From Polydactylus sextarius (taxonomy: Eukaryota > Chordata > Actinopteri > Polynemidae), in assembly GCA_016801845.1 (NCBI GenBank), contig CM028912.1, forward strand, positions 21,326,001-21,390,000: DNA of 64,000 nt, written 5' to 3'. Made by a program: the position numbers and the translations under genes. Shown here piece after piece: positions 40,186 through 53,744 of this stretch. How positions within the stretch are numbered: position 1 is the first letter of the stretch; every line of letters starts with the position of its first letter. The notes beneath the pieces were generated by a model. The model was not told where the DNA came from. It saw only the letters and a program-made list of their open reading frames with translations, and searched no databases.

Positions 40186-40308
40186 GATTTTGAGCTTCAG
40201 GGTTAGGTCTCTGTGGCAGCAGGTTGACAATTTAATCGCAGTGTCCCTCTCCCCAGTAACACTTTCCAGCCCCTCCTGGGGAATTTTATGGTCTTCCCAG
40301 TCTTTATG

Positions 40309-40309
<1 letters not shown>

Positions 40310-40343
<34 letters not shown>
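40310..40343. repeat. (AT)n microsatellite
   Basis: An uninterrupted AT run of about 17 units. Confidence 0.9.
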
Positions 40344-40345
<2 letters not shown>

Positions 40346-41540
40346 CTTTCAAGGATGTTCGAGGTCTACTCCGACTTGGAAAACCCAAGGTGCACAGGTG
40401 ACATCCTGACTGGATGCGCAAAGCAACTCAGGTGTGTCTTTTTGATGATTGAGAGCATTGGCACCACTCCAACACTTGCCTTATCGCTGAAAAACCCTGT
40501 CTTTCCGAATTTAAAAAACTTTAAAACTCCTTCATTAACATGTTATATCTTATTCAGTTATATCAGGTTGGTGTTTGGTGACTGAAAGGAGTTGGGTAGA
40601 TTCAGACTAGCTGTTCCCTTGTATTCAATGTTTGTGCAGAGATGACAGAAGATGACTTCTGTAGCTATCAGTCATCATATATTCCTTTAAATTTGTGAGT
40701 GCTTCAGCTAGTAGGAGAGTAATATTTTCATTTCATAATCCTACTTATAAAACACTGAAAAGCTCTGTACTTTCATCATAGAAATGATGATGATGATAAT
40801 GATGATGATACATCAGCATTCACCACTCTGGCAGGAAGTGCTGGTGCAGGATACAGCTGCTCACTCAGTCACATGTGACTTCCCTGCTGCTGCTCTTGTT
40901 TACTAACATTCTCCAGTCACATGGACTCGTAATGACACCAGCACTTGGACTTGCTGTCTCCTTGGCAGTTGCCAGGATACAAGGTGTTACTTTGACAATA
41001 GCATGTTGACGCAGGTCAAGACTGCAGTTTTCCTCTCTCTGTGGTCGGGTATTTTTGGAGAAAAAGCCCTGAGGGCAGGAACTGGCTTTTCTATTCAGTC
41101 AGTGCAGTTCAGGTTAAATAGAGGGTTCATGTGTAGTGGCAGGTTAATGAAGCTGTTTGTGCTCAGCTTCTGTTTAAAGAGACTTAAGCACTTTATACAG
41201 TTGATGAAAAGACCTCTATATAGTTGTTTATGGCCTAAACTGAATGAAATACAACCTTTATAAACAACTTAACACATAAACAACTTCTGTGATGTGTATA
41301 TGTATCCTGTTCTTGATAGATGGTGCGTGTGTGTGCGGTGTGTGACAAGGTAAAGGTTATCAAGTCTCTGAACTTAACTGTTGAGCTCATGTAGCTGGTA
41401 TGCGGCAAATGTGAGTGCGAATGAAAACATGCACAGCTTCAGTATCACGCTCTAATGTTAGACACATTTTATTTTGTGAAAACGTCTTTAATGTAGTTTC
41501 AAATAAAAAAAGCAGAAAAATAAAATTAGCTCTGTGGTTT

Positions 41541-41582
41541 CTCTGCTGTTTCTCTCTTGTTTGCAAGAAAGAAACAGCAGAG
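41541..41582 (+). other. Near-perfect intronic hairpin (18-bp stem, 6-nt loop)
   Basis: CTCTGCTGTTTCTCTCTT pairs with AAGAAAGAAACAGCAGAG at 17 of 18 positions, with GTTTGC as loop. The stem could extend by GTTT/AAAC across a small bulge. It is shorter than a normal miRNA precursor, and no known miRNA is recognised. It may be a structured RNA in the intron or a small inverted-repeat remnant. Confidence 0.5.
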
Positions 41583-42524
41583 TTAAAACATTTTTTAAAG
41601 CAAATTACAAGTTTTTTTTCCTTTGTAATCAAACATGAAGCACTGCTTTTTAACAACCTAATACTAAGATTTCAGGAAAAGCAGTTATTCCTGAAACCTT
41701 ACTGTCATTTTATTTTATTTTCTATAATAGAATACCGCCCTAATAATTTGATTCAATGTTAAATTAGCCAAAAAAGAGTAAAATAAATCTGATGTTTTTT
41801 TTTGAATTGTATTCTATAAATGTAAAACAATATACTATATACATTTTAAAGGCACCGACAAGGTCATTTATGTTGTTTGTCTAAAATAAATATGAACTTT
41901 TAAGCTGTATATATGTACATGTAAACATCTGATCCGCAGAAAAAATCAACTGAACCTGAAACTGTTTCCTCGGCAGCAGCTGCATGTCAGCGGTTAGATA
42001 CAGATACAGCAGTTAGGGAGCCACTTGTTGGATAAGTTGAAATATTACAACTTAAATGGAGCTGTATCTTTATAAAGACCATGTCTGGTTTTGTTTTTCA
42101 GCTCCACTTTCTTTCTTTTGGACAATGCTGCCACTGTGTTTTCCCACTGCTGGTGTTTTGTTTATATTCATTGATTGATATTACAGTGTGTCCATAAAGA
42201 AACAAGAAGTGATTTTACAAAAAAAAAAACACCACTACGCTTGAACATGATAGAACAGTACAAAGTCTCCTTTATCAGACAAAGAAAAAACAAGTGCTGC
42301 AGCTGATTTAATGTAACTTGCTTCTTAATGCTGGTATTTAGCAGCTCTGTATTGATTTAAAAACTCTATTTCATTGAGTTACATAATTATCTTTAGACAA
42401 TAAAGCATTATTCAGCAATTCAACAAAATATTTACAAAAAATGCTTACAAGAATGAAATCTTCTGCAGAAGCAAATGACTTATCATGTACATACTTTTCT
42501 CTTGTATCTGTAGTTGAGCTGCAG

Positions 42525-42538
42525 CCACCAGGTGGCAG
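42525..42538 (+). promoter_or_regulatory. CTCF-like motif
   Basis: CCACCAGGTGGCAG fits the 14-bp CTCF core consensus fully, in forward orientation, inside the C1-splitting intron. An opposed near-match lies 1.6 kb downstream. Confidence 0.45.
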
Positions 42539-44126
42539 CAGAGACTCATGTTTCTTTTGGATCCTTCCATCCATCTGTTCAAACTACATCTGCTGCTGCC
42601 TTCCAGAGTAAATTTCCACTTTTTCCAGCACAAACTTTACATGTGCAGATTGTTTCATTCATATTACTCACACCTCTTTTTATATTTACATTATAAATGT
42701 CTGTGTTTTTCTAGCTACCGATTGTATCGGGGGGGGAAACGGCTGTTTGAGCCAAACAAAGTCTGACTAACACTCGCAAACAAGAGTTGTGTTTTGTCAG
42801 GATGAAGCAAACAATTGAAGCAGATCTGACAACACAAGTGATTCCATGGGAAACGCTCGCTCAGGATTTGTTCTGCACTCGTGCTGTTTTTTGGGAATCT
42901 CCCATGTTGAGAAAGGCTCAGCAGCTGGGTGAAGGTGGGGCTTCACCCACAGAAAACCAACACTGGCACGGATTTCAGCTGGAGAAACTGTGTGGGCTGA
43001 ATGATAACACCCCTTGCATGAGTCAAATGAAGGATCAAGATGGATGAGTGTCAGTAATTACTAACATTATTACTTCAGACAAATGCAGAGAATTCTTGAG
43101 TATTAAAGCCAGTGTGTAGGCGAATGAAAGAGAGGTGGGGTCATGGAACATAACCAGCTGTTTACAGCCACTTCACTGTAAGCGCTGAACATGGCTGCCA
43201 CCTCCTGAGGGCAACATGCATGACCTGAAAACTGACCTTCTAAACTTAATATACTCATCTAACTTCTTCTGTGATTCATGTGTGGCATCAACATCCCTCT
43301 TTGAGGATCCCAATGCTGTGTTAATTCGTTCATGCATCTATAAAATCTATTTCACTTTTATAAAGTGACAGGCGGCTGGTGGTTGTTGCTGCTGCATGGT
43401 GACCATCACCAGGCTGGTGCATGTGTGGAACTATGTACTATAGTACATCTATGTACTTTAGCGTGTAGTGTGTAAATCCTGATTCCATGGACAAACATGC
43501 ACCACAGCATATGCATAGATGTTTTCATTAAGCTCTGACAAACACACAGAAAGACTTAGAGTCAAACTGTGACGTTAGCTTGTGGAGACGTGTCATGAGC
43601 AGTTGGATTGTTTGTAATCTGTTTGTGGAGATTAACGGCTAAGCTTGCTAATATTTCATATTTTTCTGCCAATAAGTCATCTCCTCTTTCTGTGGTAATC
43701 AACCTGGTGCCTGTTGTTTCCTTCTGAAGACAAGAATCTTTGAAAACACGTTACAACGTTTGTTCCCTAAAATAGGTGAAACAGCTGGACAGTAGTTTTA
43801 AGTCAAACATCAGGAAACTGTTTGTCTATTGAGGAGGACTGTAGCTGTTTTCAGATGCAGATTAGTACACATCTGGTTTGCTACTGAGTCTTTACAGCAG
43901 CTGGATGGTACATGTATGATTTCCTTTTAATATAATACAGTGCCATCATTCATCATAATAAAACAACAGTGTAGCTCAGTGCTGTTTGGTTTTTTGTTTT
44001 ATGCAGAATTACTTATAACTTCTGTTCACCACAGACGTTATAGAAAAAATGAAAACAATGCTACTTTAAAAGTCTGTAAATTATAATAAAAAGTAATCCC
44101 GTAGCTGTTTAGTTGTCTTATCATGA

Positions 44127-44140
44127 GTGCCACCTGCTGT
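44127..44140 (-). promoter_or_regulatory. CTCF-like motif, reverse orientation, one mismatch
   Basis: Read on the minus strand this is ACAGCAGGTGGCAC, 13 of 14 to the CTCF core. It is convergent with the forward motifs at 6463, 16165 and 42525. Confidence 0.35.
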
Positions 44141-44335
44141 CTAAGTGTAGCTTGTTCAGTTTTCATGTTTCCAGCACATCAAACTTTAATAATAGTGAGA
44201 ATAAAACAAATAATAATAAAAAAAATGTAATTAGATGACGATAAATAGATGATGAGTTAGTGTCTGTCATGTGTGATATGATGTTCTGTGTATATTTGTA
44301 CATGTGCTGGAGCTCACATGTTTGTGCATGAGTGA

Positions 44336-44355
44336 AAGAGAGAGAGAGAGAGAGG
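44336..44355. repeat. (GA)n microsatellite
   Basis: About ten AG units, continuing into a purine-rich segment to 44394. Confidence 0.85.
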
Positions 44356-44508
44356 GATGGAGAGAGTGAGAGTGAGGGGAGGGGGGGAGAGGAAATTCTC
44401 CAGCCCTGCCCTCTGATTGTGTTCAGTGCTGAAAGGGGGTCCAGCCCAGCCCTGTGGGAGTATACACTCATTCCAAGGGACCACGGGAAGGAAATCACCC
44501 AGGCTTTA

Positions 44509-44537
44509 CCCCCCACCCCAACCCCACCCCACTCCCC
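44509..44537 (-). other. G-quadruplex motif on the minus strand
   Basis: The plus strand reads CCCCCCACCCCAACCCCACC and then CCACTCCCC, giving five runs of four or more C. The complementary strand has a strong quadruplex pattern with loops of 1-3 bases. Confidence 0.45.
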
Positions 44538-47500
44538 ATCATTTTTTCCCTCTAATGTTGTATAGCATACCACAGACCCAGAGTCAGATAGCAACAGTTA
44601 CACACTTCTCATCATCTCCCCATCCTGACCAACTCCTGTCCCTGCTGTCCTTTCATTTTCTTAATGATTGATGTGAGCAGTTGTTGCCCACCCCTCCCTA
44701 CTCTGTTACTCATCCGTCCTATCCTTGCATTTTCTCCAATATCTTCTTTCCTGGGATCTCCTGACCCCACCCCCCATTTTTCTTCCTTTGGTCCGACAGG
44801 AACATTTCTGTTTACTCTCCAAAGCTCCAACTTCCTAACAAGGTAAAGCCGAACCCGAGCTGTTTGTGCTCGCCATGTTCACACCCAATATGGAAGTCCT
44901 GCCGCTTCCCATGTGGCTCAGCGGCCGTGTGTTTACTGGGGACTCATGTGTTGGAAACGGGACTGGACATCGTCCTGAAGGATGAATCACTTCGATGCAA
45001 ATATATTTGAATTTCATGACTAGGAGAACATTCCCTACGACTTACCTCATCGTGAAGACCTCAGTGTGCATTATCATCCTGCAGTGGTGGACGCAAAATA
45101 TAGATGTTTTAAGCAATAGCAGTTACTTTTCTCCACCACTGTTCTCATGTCCTATCAAAATGAATATGTATATATATATTTCAGAAAGACACTGTAGGTC
45201 TTTGAAACTTGGGCACCCTAAAATCTTTGATGCTTTTCTGTTGTTGCTGTTGTTGTGGTAAGTACAGGCGCCCTGAAGTTAGAACATTATTTACAAGATC
45301 ATCTTCATAAGTTTTCCTTTTATCCTCCATTTGTGAAAAGAAGCTCTCAGCGGGACGTTTTATTTTTTGCCATTTTTGTGGAAATAATAACAACTCAAAA
45401 ATGAAAACAGCATTTCATCCTCAGTCTCTGGTTAAAAGTTAACCTACTTTATTTATGAACTTGTTGCTCCTTATGACCCGACCTCCCGAAGCGTTCCTGG
45501 TAGAAAAAGCATTTACTCATTAAAACTCCTTTACGGCCAAAACAAAGACATGGCAGTGACGTTACACAGCTTGTTAACACACAATACACGAACCTTGTGT
45601 TTAGATTAAAAAGTCATCTGTAAGAAAACATGAATGCTTGTAGTACTGTTCAGCCTGGAGTAGCTAGTATTGTTTTGTCTCTTGTGGCCAAAATGAATAT
45701 AACAAAAACAAACACTAAAAAATCCTGACCAAAAAATGTTGACCTCTGAGAGCAGGGCTCACAGTGGTCAATATTAATTCCTAATGAAAATAATTCCTAG
45801 TTGAAGCTTTGATTGAGAGCCATGTTGTCCTGCTGTGGCTTTAGAAAATGATTTGTGTTGATAATCAAGAGTTGATCGGAGCAAACCTCACACAGACTTA
45901 TAAAACTTCATGTGTTCAATCTGTGCCCCAAACTGCTCAGTTTGAGCATGAGAACTCTCTCTGGAAGACATGGAAATGTGTATGTATTGGTTGGATTTCA
46001 TAGTGCCAACCACATTTCAAGGCCTCTAATTAAAGAGTCATACAGGCTTTCAAAAGTTTACCCCCAAATGCAAATATAGTCCTGCGAGTTTCGAAATAGA
46101 AACTAAATGCACTATGAAGTAATCACACAATTGGCTAAAAAAAGGAGCTTCTCAATTTCTCCAGCTTCACTGGATAAACACTGGCTGTCAGTTTATTAGT
46201 GGAGCAGGCATCAATCCACATCTAGATGTTGTGTATTATTGTTTTGTACAGCTGTTATAAGTTGTGGTAATTACCAGTCTCCTCAATGTGAATAAATGAT
46301 GGTGGGTGTCCCGGAGGAAAGGAAATGATTATTAATGTCAAGCTGCTTGTAACGTTTAACCTTTGATCCTGAACCAGGGTTAGGACTGTCTACTGTCTAC
46401 TGCCATGTTGAAAACATGAAGAACATTTATAATGTTCAGGACATAAATAATGTTTCATCTCATCAAAAGATCCATGTGACATCTTGGAGGCTCGGGGCTT
46501 ATTTGATGTCTTTCTTTTCATCTATGATAAGGTTAATGTGTTTGATTCTTAGAACTGTTTGTCAACATGTGATATTTGTGTTCATATTGAGGGAGTCTGC
46601 TTTTTTGCTTGTGTTCACATTAGACTCTGATTTAACTCAGATTTCACCAGAAGGTCCACTTCTGTTGTTTGTGTTCCTCTCATACATTGCATCAATCTTG
46701 CATCAAGCAGAGTCATAAACGCCCATGGATAAGGACAACAGTTGCCATGTGTACTGCCTCAGGCGACTTTGTGTCTGATCATGTTTTTCCATTGATTCTG
46801 TTTGTAACAGCTAAAACTAGTTAGACTCAGATCTTATTGTAGAGCCAAAGGGTGGGGCTTTGGTAAGAGACACTCAGCGATGTGGCTCTAAGAACAAAGT
46901 GTTTAAGGAGTTTGGGGAATATATATGTGACTGAGGGACATTCTGTTCTTTAGGAGGTATACTGTATGTCTGAGGAAAGACCACAGACATTATAAGGCTC
47001 CTTAAACACTGGACACAGACACAGACATGATCTCGACTCTCAGACAGTGTGAGAACTGGCTTCCTACCAGCTTCATATCTCAGACTTAACTACTAATCAC
47101 AATGGATATTACACTCGCTTTGAAAAATGTGGCCTGAGACAGGAAGAATAACTCATTACATAAGGTGCAGCATTTTCCAGTAAAAGCATACAGTCTTCTC
47201 TTTATTTGGAAAGCTTGTGCCTCGGCACGCTGAGCCGTGTTTTCATTCTTTGTCCTGTGACGGGATCTGACAGTTTATGAGCCCACGGTCCAGGTGTTGT
47301 CCCCTATTGACCCGTGTTTGTGGACTCGGTGGGACTCGATGGAGCGGAGGTTGAGGGTAGAGGAAGCTGCAAAAAAAAAATGTGTTGAAATTCTATAAGC
47401 TATATAACTTCTTTAATTTCATGTGAGTAGATTTTCTGAACATGACGTTGCCTCCGTCTAAGAGGTGGAAACTTTAAGTTGGTGTGTTTTTGGCCACATT

Positions 47501-48210
47501 AACATTAGACTTTTGAATCAAATACGTTGGTATCATCAGATACTGATTGTTCAGCGCTGGTTTATCAAATACCGATAATGAACACAGTAAACTTAAAGTC
47601 TGTTGGACATAAACACTCTAGCATGTTTGCACACTTATACTAACTTGCAGCCTTTTAATAAATAATGGCAGTAGAAGTAGAAATCGAAAGTCAGAGGTGA
47701 ATCGAACCAAAATGTTGATATGTTAGACTGGAAAAAGACAGTTCAGTCAGTTCAGTGGGATGTAAAGGTTTCTCTTTCATGTGCAGCTGAGTTCATTCTC
47801 TTCAATCAGCTGTTGTAATGAAGACTCACACACGTAGCTGCTCACATTACTATGATCTGTTCTCCACATTAAAATGTCACCTCTCATGTTGTTTCAAGTC
47901 CTCAACGATAATGAATGAAGCCTTTGACTGGGCGCCAGCGTCCTGGTAGCACAAAGATAACACTGGGCAGCACGAGCCACTAACAGCAGATGATATTTGA
48001 CTTCGACCGCAGAACAAACACACACAGTGGAATTTGAATGAACCTCCTGCTTTTTCATACCTCCTTGACAACTACTACTCAATGTCATGATTCAGACTGG
48101 AACCAGCTGTTTTGGGTTTCTCCTCTATGTTTTGATGTTTTTTTTTTATTTAAATTTTTATTTTTTATGAACCATAAAGTTAAATTAATTTATTTTCTGT
48201 TTTGTTTTAG

Positions 48211-48248
48211 TGTGCCGGATTGCCTGCCACAAGAAATGTGAAGTCAAG
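48211..48248 (+). CDS. tns1: Tensin exon encoding the C-terminal half of the C1 domain
   Basis: This is a 38-bp internal exon. A long T-rich tract ending TTTGTTTTAG precedes it and GTAAGA follows. Its first two bases complete the codon split from the exon ending at 37309 (G|TG, Val). It then reads CRIACHKKCEVK and leaves in phase 0. Joined, the two exons give the C1 core VCR-VCR-IACHKKC, with Cys-x2-Cys-x4-His-x2-Cys in correct order. The last zinc-ligand Cys, expected seven residues after the Cys of KKC, must come from the next exon, which I could not find before the window end. Small size, a clean phase fit and exact ligand spacing make this a firm call. In other tensins the C1 is followed by a linker and then the PTEN-like phosphatase domain, which is not present here. 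Confidence 0.9.
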
Positions 48249-51200
48249 GTAAGAGTCACTATTTTCTAAATGTCTTATTTAAACGTTTACGAGATGAACA
48301 CTCCTGAGCAGGATGAAGTTTAAAATCCATGCAAGCTTATTGTGAGAATATATCACGTTTTGGGTGGAGTCAGCTACTTCAGTGTGTGTGTGCATGTACA
48401 TGGAGTTGTTGGGGTAGGTGGAGTTTGGGGAGTTTATGTACTGCAAAAAAAAAAAATCTAAAGAATGTCTAAACAAGTGCTCTTTGTACCAGAATGTGTT
48501 TAGATTGGATGAACTCTTGCATCTTGGAGATCGCCCTGTGTCTAAAAATAAAAGACCTCTGGATGCAGCCGGCGCACGATTCATCTTTGCAAAGACAAAG
48601 TGCATGTAAAAGTAAATGGGAGGGAAAACAGAGTGGAGCTAGGTTTCCTGCAGGGTCTTTAAGAGAAAAAATTTATGTTTTTCTGTGTGTAAAGGTACAA
48701 AACTGCCATGTGACATTAACCAAAGCATGTACCCACCTACAGTATATACTGTATATACACTTGTATAGACTCTTCATCTGGTATCCATTATTGAAATGGG
48801 TGCTACTTGCCAGCTTCTCCCACTCCATCTTTTACTCACAGGAAATGCCAGGAGTGCAAGGGCAGACAGGCCAGGCTGGATACGAGGTGTGGGCTTTGGC
48901 TCGCCGTGTAGGACGATAAGGCCAGCCCACGCCTCCGTGTACTGTAACTGTTACCACTGAGCGTGGCAGTACATTTTGAAACTGTATTGAAAAAAAAAGT
49001 GACATTTCCTAGATTCCTAGGTGACGTGTTTTCCAGGAACAATATCCCGGTTACTCCAGATCCAGAGTGGACAGATCCAAGTGATTTAAATGAATTTCAC
49101 AGTCCACAAATATTCATCCTTAACAGCCAATCAGAGTTACCCTTTCTGAGAACCAGCTGTGCTACCATAACCGCAACTAACTGTCATAGAGGATCATGTT
49201 GAGACCTTACCTAGTAGTCCTGCTTCTCTTTTCAGCTGTTGTCTGATTCTCATTTCACACTGAATTTACCAGGTTAGCATCTATAGAGATATCTGAATGA
49301 GCTAATGTCACAAAAAGCCAGCATGACAATATTTATTTTGTGTAATCCCATTTTACCACTAATATTTATTAATGTCCTATAATTCAAAATAATTCCAGAG
49401 TCTCCTCGTCAATCCTGTCCTCTGTGAATGTGCTGTGGGCTGATGTCAGCACCTTGTTTGGACACTTGTGTGTGAATAAGCTTCAACAAATGCAGAAGCT
49501 GTGGCTGATTTATTTATGCCCGTGGTCTCCACCACGACTCCTGCGTAAATAAGACTCATTGAGGATAAACATGTTGCCAAAACACAGGGACCAAAATCTG
49601 TCTTTTTCTTTGGCTCTCGCAAAAAGTTCAGATTATCTGTGGCTGTACTGCATAACAAAGAGCGTTGAATGGAAGCGTTCACCACGTGCTTGTCGATAAC
49701 ATTTGAATTTCGGGAAACCAGAGGTCAAATCTGTGGGAGAAAACTTCAAACATACTTTCAGTGTCTTTATATACAACATGAAACTTTCCATCTCCAAAAA
49801 TATCAGCAGCATTTCCTTTTCTAAACATTTCAACTGACAATGTCATCGCCTTGGCAGGAAGCAATTTGCTAACAGGCTCGGGATGAAAAATAAGGGAGTG
49901 GACAGGACAGGGCTGAGTCTGATCACAGTTAGGCTTACAAGACCAGGCTGTGTGTGTGTTTTTTTTAAAGAAATAATTCATCCTAAAAACCAGGTGGAGC
50001 TCTTCCCTATGGACTGTCAGTTATATACAGTGTAAACTCCCAGGTACACACTACAGTGATAAATCTCTGTCTGCAGATGAGACCAATATGTGGCCCATAT
50101 TTAACCTGATGACCGTAAACAAATGGTCAGAGCTGTGTGTGAACACATGTGTCACTTTTCTCTGTTTACTCACAAGTGGAAGTGAAAAATGCTTTAAAAC
50201 ATGTCAGTCAAATTTCACTTCTAGGTGCAGGCAGGAAGGAGCTGGAGAGCCCTTGTGAAGCCCTTTGTAATCTCTAGTCTTATGAATAAATGTTATTATT
50301 ATAATCATTTTTAGTAGAGTCATATCAAAGTAAATTTTCCACATCCTTGTCCCTTGGCACTACACACACAGACCGAACCTACCCACTTCCCTGTTCCTGT
50401 TATGTCTTTGTGTTTGCTCAGGCTTTCTCTGATCAGAGAGTCAGGGTGTCTGGCCTTTTCCCGCTGCACTGCTCTGAATGCATGAAGATCTGTTCACGTT
50501 AATGTTACAGCATTATGAGCAGTGCTACTCTGTACACATCTTTTAAAAATGCAGTAAAAGTTCCCCTCATATGAATTTTGTGTAGTCGATGATGCCGTCA
50601 TAAACTTAAAACAACAACAACAGTAACCTCAATTAAATTGAAGTTGATGGTAACAGATAAAACAAGTTACAGGTAGAATTTTTACACAAAAGCTGTTCAG
50701 TAAAAGTGAGTTTTTTAAAAGCAGACTCCTGATCTACTCGGTCTTCAGTCTTGAGCAGAGAGCAGCAGATACAGTAGCTCTCTGTTGTAACTTTACACAG
50801 CTTCAAAAGTCAGACTAATAGTTTAATATTAGAAGCTGCCAGTGAAGAGAAGATGCACCAGACATACAATATAAACATTCTGTTTAGTGTATTGGTAATA
50901 TGTCTCCTGGCAGCTTTTATATGAGGAACAATAGCGTGACGGTATTAATGGATGAAACTGATGATTTATTGACTACAAATCACCCGTGCTATCAGACTAC
51001 AGGGATAGCACGGACTTGTACTGACAGTTAAGAACAATCTGATGACATCCTCTGTAACATCTAACCATCATATGCACACTCTGCTCCACTCCAACATGAT
51101 GAAGCATTTGTTTATATTTTTCCAGCTCCTGAATTCTCAGAACGTGTTCTGAACGCCCACAGAAACATCATATGTCTTTATACAGCCCATCATGGTTGTC

Positions 51201-53680
51201 CCGCTTGAAGCTGAACTCCTTTGTGTTAATGTATGTGACAACAGATTTAATGATGCTGGTTCTTAAATTGCAGTATTCAGCCTTTACTCCAACAGTGTGA
51301 TGCAGGTCTGTGCTTATGTTGAAAACACATGTATAAATGTTGTGGGAAGTTTCTTGATAAAACCACATACCACAGTGTAAACAGTCAGTCTACTGCAGAG
51401 TGCATTTCATTTGCTACATTTTTACCATTTCTGAGCAATCTCTTGAAAATAAGGCAGAACATCGATCTTGTGGTATTTATTGCCTCTAAATGTAGTCGAC
51501 ATGTCCAAACACCTGCACTCACACACGTGAGGTGTGTTTTTTAGAGAGGGCAGTGGGTTTGCAGACGGGACTTCACCTCACCTGCTGAAAACTGGGTTGA
51601 TTTTTAACTGTGGAAGGATCCAGTAGCTTCATATACAAAGTTAGAACTATCATCCTTTGGTCGAAGCCCAAATGACAGTACAGACAGTTAATTCAGATGA
51701 TGTTTGTAACTTTATTCTCAAAATGTCCTATGGCAACAAAACATGCCAGATTAATTTAATTCAGATGCCCTAAATAAGGAGACTGTTTCTGGCCATTCTA
51801 GGACTGGGGATTCTGACATTGGTCCACTGGACATGTGCTTTGGTCCTAATCTGAAATATAGACTAGATAGCTGAATTTTACATGTTTTAAGGATCATCTC
51901 CTGATTTTATGTCTTGTGTTAGTGTGTATAGTGAAGTTCACAGTTGTGGTATTCAAACACCTTTCCAAAAACTGACATGAATTGAGATATAGTCATTATA
52001 TTCTCCTTTTGTAAAACAAGAAAAATAATTTTTAAATCAGCATTTTATGCAAATGGCCTGATTTATAAAAATGTGCACATAGAACACTGTTCCTGCTAAA
52101 CATCAGCATGTTTAGCATAGCGTCTTCTTGTTATTGTGAGCCTGTTATTACTGTGTCTTACATCAGACTCTTCAGTCCATCCCTCACAGTTCACTGTGGA
52201 CACGGTAACTGGCTTGATGGTGTGTTCCCGTCCTTGGTGGCCATTTTTACAAGTTTAAAAAAATACATTGGTGGTTTCTCCCTTTCTGCTGTGTATACAA
52301 GATGAAAACAATTGAGGGTGAGAAGTGTTCAGCATTTCACACTCTGTATAGTTCACTGCATGTCGCTGTACTTGCGCTCAAAATAGCACTGTGGGTACGG
52401 AAGTCCTCACTCTTCGCTCTGGAACAACCTTTTTCTTGTGGATCATTTGGCTGATTAACTGTATCTTCTGTTTTAGTGACTTCCTCTAGATACCACATGA
52501 GTAATTTATTATACAGACTGGATTTGAAAGCTGTGTCTCTGCTGCAGAGCACCAGCTTATTCATGTAGATATTTTATACTAGAATAATGTTGGCACTGCT
52601 GACTATGGCAGAGTGAAAACCTGCTATTAACTTGTTGGGCTTGTACTAAACACTACTTTCCTGTTGAATGTTGGCAGTTCTGTGTATCACACTAAGTTTT
52701 CAGTTTATTGACAAATACCTGAGTTAGGTGTTTAGTTTTTTAGCTACCTTAAATACTGAAATACAGTGACAGTAACACAATAACAGTGTAATAATAACGA
52801 TATACACTAACTTCCTCATAAATGCAATAATAATAATTAGACAGATGCAAAACAGTGATGTTTTCAGTAAGTTTACAGTAAGCACAGAAGTCATGATGTA
52901 ATGCAAGGTTAAGTTTCAAATATGTCATTCTGAATCTTTGAAGCAACAGAATTACAGGTTTCCTTCTTATCTACTTCATGCAGCTCTGCAGAGGGTGAGG
53001 AATGGGAGTTACAGCAGGAAGGGTGAAGGAGGGGTGGACTCCTATTAAGAAAACATACAAAACGCCATGTCACAGTCATATCACTGTGAAGGACATGACA
53101 GGAGGCAACAAGTGAGAGAAAACATGACATGGATTGGGTGTGGCCATAATCAAAATACTGACCCGGGTCTGTGCTGTGGTATTTTATTATAAACTGTATT
53201 TTACAAGTAAGTGGGTCCTAGTGTGATCACATACAGAGCACAGCCAACAGCTCTGATGCTAAATGAATTAGCAGTCACAGGACAGAACACATGCTCGCCG
53301 CTCTGCTCTCATCCTTATGACCAAATGTTTTAGAGGAACACAATAACAACTGAAGCACGGGATAAATCATATGGCCTTTGATTCGAGATGCAATTAGAAA
53401 TAATGTCTCTTTTAGTTTTGGTGCGATTCTAATTTGTTTTATATCATGAGGGTGAGAATATTTAACCAACTCTAAATATCCGCAGTCGAAGTCAGACTGA
53501 ATTTAGCGATAATGTTCTCTGAGCTGCAGCAGGTATTGTTGTTGAATTATTGCAACTAATCAGACTCATTGCTTAGTTCATATGGAGTCTGAATGTTTGG
53601 AGAGAGCGGTTGCACCAAGCTGGACAAGACTGCAGAGGAGAACCAGGACCCCAGTCTCCAGCTGCAGTTAGCTACAGTAT

Positions 53681-53744
53681 TTAAAGGTGACAGAGAACAG
53701 TTGAACAGGGTTTTGAACCTTGTTCTGTGATGTGACATATACAC
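53681..53744 (+). repeat. Dispersed repeat, copy 2 (64 bp)
   Basis: This is the direct-orientation partner of 26373-26436. It starts TTAAAGGTGACAGAGAACAG and ends GATGTGACATATACAC. The seven differences are scattered, consistent with independent decay of two old insertions rather than a recent duplication. Confidence 0.7.

Larger units (their letters stand above)
37310..48210 (+). other. Intron splitting the C1 domain
   Basis: This 10.9-kb phase-1 intron (GTCAGT ... TTTTAG) is firmly placed by the two C1 exons. Inside are tetranucleotide and AT repeats at 40131-40343, a near-perfect hairpin at 41541-41582, two opposed CTCF-like motifs (42525 and 44127) and a C-rich quadruplex motif at 44509. 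I see no additional coding exon. A 43-bp candidate at 44802 would break both frame and domain. Confidence 0.85.

Noticed and set aside
44802..44844. Possible 43-bp cassette exon between CCGACAG and GTAAAG in the C1-splitting intron.
   Set aside because: Its length would shift the frame between the two C1 exons and disrupt the zinc-binding domain.
48842..48919. Acceptor-like CACTCACAG followed by a short open frame (EMPGVQGQTGQAGYEVW).
   Set aside because: It resembles a collagen-like run by eye only. There is no donor at a sensible place, a nearby stop, and it lacks the Cys needed to complete the C1 domain.
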